A DNA stretch of 35,360 nt, from positions 1 to 35,360 of the forward strand of contig JANREX010000035.1 in assembly GCA_030758115.1 (NCBI GenBank). The letters are read 5' to 3'. The translations under genes were made by a program, and so were the position numbers. Below are positions 31,573-35,360 of this stretch, piece after piece. The notes under the pieces were generated by a model. It had not been told where the DNA came from, searched no databases, and saw only the letters and a program-made list of their open reading frames with translations. This DNA is from Paracoccaceae bacterium. Lineage in GTDB: Bacteria > Pseudomonadota > Alphaproteobacteria > Rhodobacterales > Rhodobacteraceae. Every line of letters starts with the position of its first letter. Position 1 is the first letter of the stretch.

Positions 31573-32429
31573 CTGCCTGGCTGCGGCCGCAAGGAACGCC
31601 ACCCCGCCACACCAAGGTCTGGGCGCTTGTTGCGGCCTTGGGTCTGATTGCGACGGAAGCTGGCGCTGCCTGCGGCGAAGATCCCCTGCCCTGCACCTTG
31701 CCTGACGGAAGCTATCACGTCGCCCTGCCGCCGGACGGGGCATCGCCCTTTCCCGCCGTCATGTTCCTGCACGGCTTCGGCGGATCGGGCGAAGGCGCGC
31801 TGCGCAATACCGCCATGGTCGAGGCGCTGCTGGCCCGTGGTTATGCCGTGATCGCGCCGGATGGTCAGCCAAGGCCCGGCCAGACCGGACGCAGCTGGGA
31901 TTTTCACCCGCAGCGCCCCGCCACCCGGAACGAGGCGGATTTCCTTCAGGCGGTCGCGCGCGATGCCAGTCACCGCTTCGATCTGACACGCAACCGGATG
32001 ATCCTTGCGGGGTTCTCGATCGGCGGCTCGATGGTCAGCTATCTGGCCTGCGCCGATCCGGACCGGTTTACAGCCTATGCGCCGGTCGCCGGCAGTTTCT
32101 GGCGCCCCCACCCAGACAGTTGCCAGGGGCCGGTCCGCCTGCTGCACACACATGGCTGGACCGATCAGACCGTGCCCCTCGAAGGCCGCGAGATAAGGAC
32201 CGGCTTTGTCCAGGGTGACGTGTTCGAGGCCTTGCAGATCTGGCGGGCGGCAAACAATTGCACCGCTCTGCCGCCAGACAGCTTCGCGGTCAGGGCTGAA
32301 TTCCAGATCCGCAGCTGGACCCGCTGCCAGCCCGGGGCGCGGATCGATTTTGCCCTGCACCCCGGCGGTCATCTGGTTCCGCCCGGCTGGGCCGACATGC
32401 TGCTGGACTGGTTCGAAGGACTGGAATGA
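31569..32429 (+). CDS. Secreted alpha/beta hydrolase, polyhydroxybutyrate-depolymerase/LpqC-like
   Basis: This 286-residue protein has an N-terminal hydrophobic signal (VWALVAALGLIATEAGA). It has the oxyanion loop MFLHGFGGSGEG, the nucleophile elbow GFSIGGSM (Ser about residue 150), HGWTDQTVP with a likely catalytic Asp, and HPGGHLVPPGW with the catalytic His. This is the esterase/PHB-depolymerase-like fold of the LpqC group. The GTG start lies in a GTGA overlap with opgG, so synthesis is coupled. The context suggests it removes or moves ester groups on periplasmic glucan, but the substrate is unproven. A strong terminator follows 7 nt after the stop. Confidence 0.87.
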   Translation: MTAWLRPQGTPPRHTKVWALVAALGLIATEAGAACGEDPLPCTLPDGSYHVALPPDGASPFPAVMFLHGFGGSGEGALRNTAMVEALLARGYAVIAPDGQPRPGQTGRSWDFHPQRPATRNEADFLQAVARDASHRFDLTRNRMILAGFSIGGSMVSYLACADPDRFTAYAPVAGSFWRPHPDSCQGPVRLLHTHGWTDQTVPLEGREIRTGFVQGDVFEALQIWRAANNCTALPPDSFAVRAEFQIRSWTRCQPGARIDFALHPGGHLVPPGWADMLLDWFEGLE

Positions 32430-32435
32430 GAAGAA

Positions 32436-32464
32436 AAAAGGCCGGGCTTGCGCACCGGCCTTTT
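32436..32464 (+). terminator. Intrinsic terminator of the opg operon
   Basis: AAAAGGCCGG (32436-32445) and CCGGCCTTTT (32455-32464) form a perfect 10-bp stem with a 9-nt loop, ending in a T4 tract. The A-rich first arm also gives it minus-strand activity, so it may serve the convergent nrsF gene, which ends 94 nt away. Confidence 0.88.
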
Positions 32465-32557
32465 CCTTATCGGGGCCACACTCGTCCACCAATCAACCGT
32501 CTACCGCACACACAGTCACACTACAGACCCGTCAAACCGACAGAGCTGTGCCCCAAT

Positions 32558-33193
32558 CTACCAACGCAACAGTCGCGCCCCGACCACGGTGCTGACAAGC
32601 GTGACGCCCAAGATCGCCAACCCGTACCAAGGCACATAGAAAAGCGGGGTGTCCTCGGTGCAATGCAGCGCATAGATCGCCGCAGACAAGCCACTGCCGC
32701 CAAGCCCGGCCACAAAGCCGGCCAGCGCCGGGACAGTCGTTGCCCCCTGGCGCAGCGCCCACATGATCGCCGAGACCGGAAGAACGGACAAAAGCGGAAT
32801 CGTGACCAGGCACGTGGTCCGCGTCTTGCCGACCACCGCCATCTGAAGCCCTTCGGCCGGTGTCGTGACATAGGCCCACCCCAGCAGAGCGACAGCAGCG
32901 GCGACCACCGCCAGAAGGGGCCAAAGCCGCGCCGCATCCCGCCCCTCGGGGCGGGCCAGCACCAGGGCCAGACGCGCGCCCAGCAAGCCCAGTGCGCCTG
33001 TCAGCACAAAACGGGCGACCGAGTCCGGCATGCGCAGCGCCTCTGCCAGATCGGCACGAAACCCCAGCACCACCCAGAGTGCCGCAAGCGAAACCAGCAT
33101 GGCCGGCACCAGGCCCATCAGCAACCGGGACATCATCGGACGGGTGTCCTGCGTATCGGCGGCAAGCGCGCGGATCAGATCTTCGGTCTTCAT
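32558..33193 (-). CDS. nrsF: NrsF-family anti-sigma factor (DUF1109)
   Basis: This 211-residue protein has a short cytoplasmic N-terminus (MKTEDLIRALAADTQD) and about six membrane helices. It ends in GLGGSGLSAAIYALHCTEDTPLFYVPWYGLAILGVTLVSTVVGARLLRW. The conserved Cys and the CxEDTPLFYxPWYGLAI block are hallmarks of NrsF, which sequesters SigF at the inner membrane. It overlaps the sigF stop by 4 nt, as in the well-known sigF-nrsF arrangement. Cysteines in such proteins have been implicated in metal or oxidant sensing. Confidence 0.93.
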   Translation of the reverse strand: MKTEDLIRALAADTQDTRPMMSRLLMGLVPAMLVSLAALWVVLGFRADLAEALRMPDSVARFVLTGALGLLGARLALVLARPEGRDAARLWPLLAVVAAAVALLGWAYVTTPAEGLQMAVVGKTRTTCLVTIPLLSVLPVSAIMWALRQGATTVPALAGFVAGLGGSGLSAAIYALHCTEDTPLFYVPWYGLAILGVTLVSTVVGARLLRW

Positions 33194-33735
33194 TTCACAT
33201 GCCTTTCCCTGAGCGCGGCCAGGTTTTTCAAGGCCCGGTGCAAGGCAACCCGCACCGCCCCTTCGGTCATATCAAGTGCCTTGCCCGTTTCGGCAAAACT
33301 CGCCCCCTCCATCCCGATCTTCCGGACAATCTCGGCGGACCGTCCCTCAAGCATCCCTATCATCTTGGCCATATCGGCCGCTTCTGTCGGATCAGGGCCG
33401 GGCTCGGCGGCCAGACTGTCGACGAAATCCTCGATGGGCAGGTCAATCCTGCGTCCCCTTGCCCTGAAAGCGTCGATCACCTTGTAGCGCGTGATGGCAT
33501 AGAGCCATGGCCGTACCGGTGAACCCGCCTTCCAGGTATGCCGCTTCAGATGTATGGCCAGCAGAACCTCCTGCATCACATCTTCGCAGCTGGCTTCGCC
33601 CAATCCACCACTTTTGGCCCTGATCACCCCTCGTAAAACCGGAGAGACAGCATGGAGAAACCGTGTGTAAGCACGGCTGTCACCAGCATTGGCAGCTGTC
33701 AGCAGCTGCTCCCAATCATCTGACTGTCTTTCCAT
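33190..33735 (-). CDS. sigF: SigF-like ECF sigma factor
   Basis: This 181-residue ECF sigma factor has region 2 (AYTRFLHAVSPVLRGVIRAKSGGLGEASCEDVMQEVLLAIHLKRHTWKAGSPVRPWLYAITRYKVIDAFR) and region 4 (AEIVRKIGMEGASFAETGKALDMTEGAVRVALHRALKNLAAL). EDVMQEVLLAIHLKRHTW is distinctive of the SigF group paired with NrsF. ATG 33735 has AAAGG about 5 nt before it. A GTG at 33741 is an alternative. The candidate promoter at 33773-33749 places the transcript start within a few nt of the start codon, so the mRNA may be nearly leaderless. Confidence 0.93.
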   Translation of the reverse strand: MERQSDDWEQLLTAANAGDSRAYTRFLHAVSPVLRGVIRAKSGGLGEASCEDVMQEVLLAIHLKRHTWKAGSPVRPWLYAITRYKVIDAFRARGRRIDLPIEDFVDSLAAEPGPDPTEAADMAKMIGMLEGRSAEIVRKIGMEGASFAETGKALDMTEGAVRVALHRALKNLAALRERHVK

Positions 33736-33748
33736 TTTCACCTTTCAA

Positions 33749-33773
33749 TTCGCGCCCCCGCCCGGTTTATTAC
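33749..33773 (-). promoter_or_regulatory. Candidate autoregulatory SigF promoter
   Basis: On the minus strand GTAAT (33773-33769) is followed after exactly 16 nt by CGAA (33752-33749). It reads into sigF-nrsF. It differs by one base from the GTAAC of the opposite promoter. Confidence 0.5.
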
Positions 33774-33835
33774 GCGGTTCACGAAAAATAATCGCAACGA
33801 TGGACGCCCGAAACGGATCACCACTTCGTGAGGCT

Positions 33836-33860
33836 GTAACGAACCCCTTTTCTGTCCGAA
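33836..33860 (+). promoter_or_regulatory. Candidate SigF promoter for ccdA-thioredoxin
   Basis: GTAAC (33836-33840), 16 nt, CGAA (33857-33860). It reads toward the ccdA-thioredoxin genes. The transcript would begin near 33867, giving a leader of about 85 nt if the gene starts at 33954. The blocks match the Caulobacter SigF consensus GTAACC-N16-CGAA except for the last C, from memory. Confidence 0.6.
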
Positions 33861-33953
33861 ACGGCTTACAATGAAATCATGGGCGCGCAATCGAAATACA
33901 GCGATGGCGCTGTGCCCGTGACGCCTGTCCCGATGCCATGGAAGGGTCTGACC

Positions 33954-34667
33954 TTGGAGTTCGTTTTCGCCTATCTTGCCGGGATATTGACGCTTATCAA
34001 TCCTTGCGTGCTGCCGATCCTGCCGATCGTGCTGGCCTCGAGCCTGCATCGCGACAAAAGAGCGCCGCTGGCCCTGGCAGGCGGGCTCAGCCTGTCATTC
34101 GTGGCGCTCGGTCTGGGTATCACCTCGCTGGGTCCCGCCCTCGGCCTTGATGCCGATACGGTCGCCCGCACCGCTGCCCTGCTGATGGTGTTTTTCGGCC
34201 TGGTGATGCTGGTCCCGGCCCTGTCAGGCCAGTTCTCGGCCGCGACCGCCGGGCTTGCCGCCCGTGCCGACGCCCAGATCGACCAGACGGCGGACAGCGG
34301 CCTCTGGGGACAGTTCCTGTCAGGGGCGCTTCTTGGCGCCGTCTGGAGCCCCTGCATCGGCCCCACGCTTGGCGCCGCCATCGCACTTGCCTCGACAGGT
34401 GAAAGCCTTGGGTGGGCCGGGGCGATCATGACAGCCTTCGCATTCGGCGTATCCACCCTGATCATCGCGCTGGCCTATGGCGCGCAATCCACGATCCGCC
34501 GCAGGCAGGTCGCCTTGAGGGCGGTCGCCGAACGCGCGAAACCGGTCATGGGCGTCACCTTTGTCGCGGTGGGCGCGGCGATCTGGTTCGGCCTCAATCA
34601 CATCATCGAAAGCTGGCTGATCGACACTCTGCCTGCCTGGCTGATCGATCTGTCTGTCATCATCTGA
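33954..34667 (+). CDS. ccdA: CcdA-family thiol-disulfide transmembrane reductase
   Basis: This roughly 237-residue inner-membrane protein has six helices and the two conserved redox cysteines, Cys18 in LINPCVLPILP and Cys134 in WSPCIGPTLG. CcdA passes reducing power from cytoplasmic thioredoxin to periplasmic partners. Start choice: TTG 33954 (reads MEFVFAYLAGIL) follows GGAAGGG by 7 nt and matches the usual family N-terminus. ATGs at 33933 and 33879 lack ribosome sites, and the latter lies almost at the predicted transcript start. It is followed 20 nt later by a thioredoxin-like gene, the probable electron acceptor. Confidence 0.9.
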   Translation: MEFVFAYLAGILTLINPCVLPILPIVLASSLHRDKRAPLALAGGLSLSFVALGLGITSLGPALGLDADTVARTAALLMVFFGLVMLVPALSGQFSAATAGLAARADAQIDQTADSGLWGQFLSGALLGAVWSPCIGPTLGAAIALASTGESLGWAGAIMTAFAFGVSTLIIALAYGAQSTIRRRQVALRAVAERAKPVMGVTFVAVGAAIWFGLNHIIESWLIDTLPAWLIDLSVII

Positions 34668-34687
34668 CCCTTGAAATGGAGATACTC

Positions 34688-35095
34688 ATGAAACGTCGCG
34701 ACTTTCTTGTTCTGTCCGCAGCCGCATCCCTGACGCCCCATGTGCTGCATGCCGCAGAGCCGCTGCAATATACACCCGGTGCCGCCGAAGCCGCCATGGA
34801 CGCCGGAAAGGTCGTCCTGCTGGATTTCTGGGCCAGCTGGTGTTCGACATGCGCAGCACAAGAACGGGTCCTGGCCGATCTCAAGGCCGAAAACCCGGCA
34901 TACCTGGAAAACATCGTTTTCTTCATTGTCGACTGGGACAAATACGGCAAAGGCGATCTGTCGAAATCATTGAAGATCCCGCGCCGCTCGACCCTGGTCG
35001 CACTGAAGGGGCGCGAGGAACTGGGACGCATCGTGGCCGGCACATCCAAGCGCGAGATCAAGGCGTTGCTGGACATGGCCATGGCCGCCGCCTGA
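34688..35095 (+). CDS. Tat-exported thioredoxin-like protein
   Basis: This 135-residue protein has an N-terminal Tat-like signal (MKRRDFLVLSAAASL, cleavage near HAA). The thioredoxin fold follows, with the active site WCSTC (Cys52, Cys55) after VVLLDFWAS. The tail DLSKSLKIPRRSTLVALKGREELGRIVAGTSKREI includes the cis-Pro position (IP). The WCxxC motif and signal suggest a periplasmic reductase fed by CcdA, with oxidised methionine or cysteine in envelope proteins as possible targets. GGAG lies 6 nt before the ATG. An intrinsic terminator follows. Confidence 0.9.
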   Translation: MKRRDFLVLSAAASLTPHVLHAAEPLQYTPGAAEAAMDAGKVVLLDFWASWCSTCAAQERVLADLKAENPAYLENIVFFIVDWDKYGKGDLSKSLKIPRRSTLVALKGREELGRIVAGTSKREIKALLDMAMAAA

Positions 35096-35360
35096 TCAAG
35101 GCCAGTCGCACGAGGCAGGGCCCGACGGCCAGTCTGCGCGGCAAGTTTCAAGGCCAGGGCGGCGCGCAAGCCACCCTGGCCTTTCTGTTTCGCGCAAACC
35201 CCTGAGGGCGCGGCGTGCCAGTCAAATGCTGACGGCCCTGGCTGCGTCGCAAGCATTGTCGTTCCAAGGACACCACCGCATCGAGAGGCGCATCGGAAAA
35301 AGACCGGGTCAGGGCCGAAAAGTCAGGATTTTGTCGCGTGATACGTCGCGATCGACGCCC
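35096..35360. other. Non-coding tail of window
   Basis: It holds the terminator of the ccdA operon. After 35190 I see no supported gene. A reading frame open from an ATG at 35226 to the edge has no ribosome site and is not called. Confidence 0.5.
35150..35190 (+). terminator. Intrinsic terminator of the ccdA-thioredoxin operon
   Basis: AAGGCCAGGG (35150-35159) and CCCTGGCCTT (35174-35183) pair perfectly over 10 bp. GGC/GCC inside extends the stem. TTTCTGTTT follows. Confidence 0.88.

Noticed and set aside
35226-35360. Start of a gene running off the right edge
   Set aside because: The frame is open for 45 codons but has no ribosome site and an atypical Arg-rich composition.

Overview
The window is about 35.4 kb of GC-rich DNA from an alphaproteobacterium, most likely a Rhodobacterales (Roseobacter-group) genome. 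The protein families point that way: a SigF/NrsF pair, a short MoaD next to PgsA, NMT1/THI5-like and Dpp-type ABC systems, and OpgC/OpgG. So does a short GATATTT...AAGAAGAA intergenic element that I recall as common in this order. No rRNA, tRNA, CRISPR array, transposase or phage gene was found. It looks like ordinary chromosome with several regulated accessory operons.

Layout. (1) 1-1725: an ECF sigma factor and membrane anti-sigma factor, divergent from a Tat-exported Gly-rich protein cut by the window edge. Both directions carry a GGAAT-N16/17-CGTT promoter. (2) 1748-3506 (minus): pgsA-moaD-moaE and an SCP2-domain protein. (3) 3632-6272 (minus): a NitT/TauT-type ABC importer. (4) 6457-12034 (minus): a housekeeping run made of a CoxG-like SRPBCC protein, SohB/SppA-type protease, tiny zinc-ribbon membrane protein, Ca/Na antiporter, pteridine-reductase-like SDR and uvrC. 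An AT-rich segment with a perfect DnaA box lies upstream of uvrC. (5) 12193-14193 (plus): an EamA transporter and a LysR regulator. (6) 14276-21313 (minus): an M29 aminopeptidase and a complete peptide-type ABC importer (A, B, C, D, F). (7) 21619-24454 (plus): small secreted proteins, an SGNH hydrolase and a YHS-domain protein. (8) 24468-27355 (plus): a translationally coupled class III CoA-transferase and TPP-dependent enzyme. (9) 27499-32429 (plus): a tightly packed operon of TPR protein, OpgC, OpgG/OpgD and an alpha/beta hydrolase. (10) 32558-35095: nrsF-sigF (minus), divergent from ccdA and a Tat-exported thioredoxin-like protein (plus).

The most notable observation is a shared promoter signature, GTAA(C/T)-N16-CGAA. 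It occurs in front of sigF itself, of the divergent ccdA-thioredoxin pair, and of the TPR-opgC-opgG-esterase operon 6 kb away. It matches what I recall of the Caulobacter SigF consensus. This suggests one stress sigma factor controlling disulfide reduction in the envelope and periplasmic-glucan synthesis or decoration. The window thus holds two separate sigma/anti-sigma systems, each with its own promoter code and with that code on both sides of its intergenic region.

Both ABC importers have the binding-protein gene first, followed by a strong intrinsic terminator before the membrane and ATPase genes. This is a simple way to make excess binding protein.
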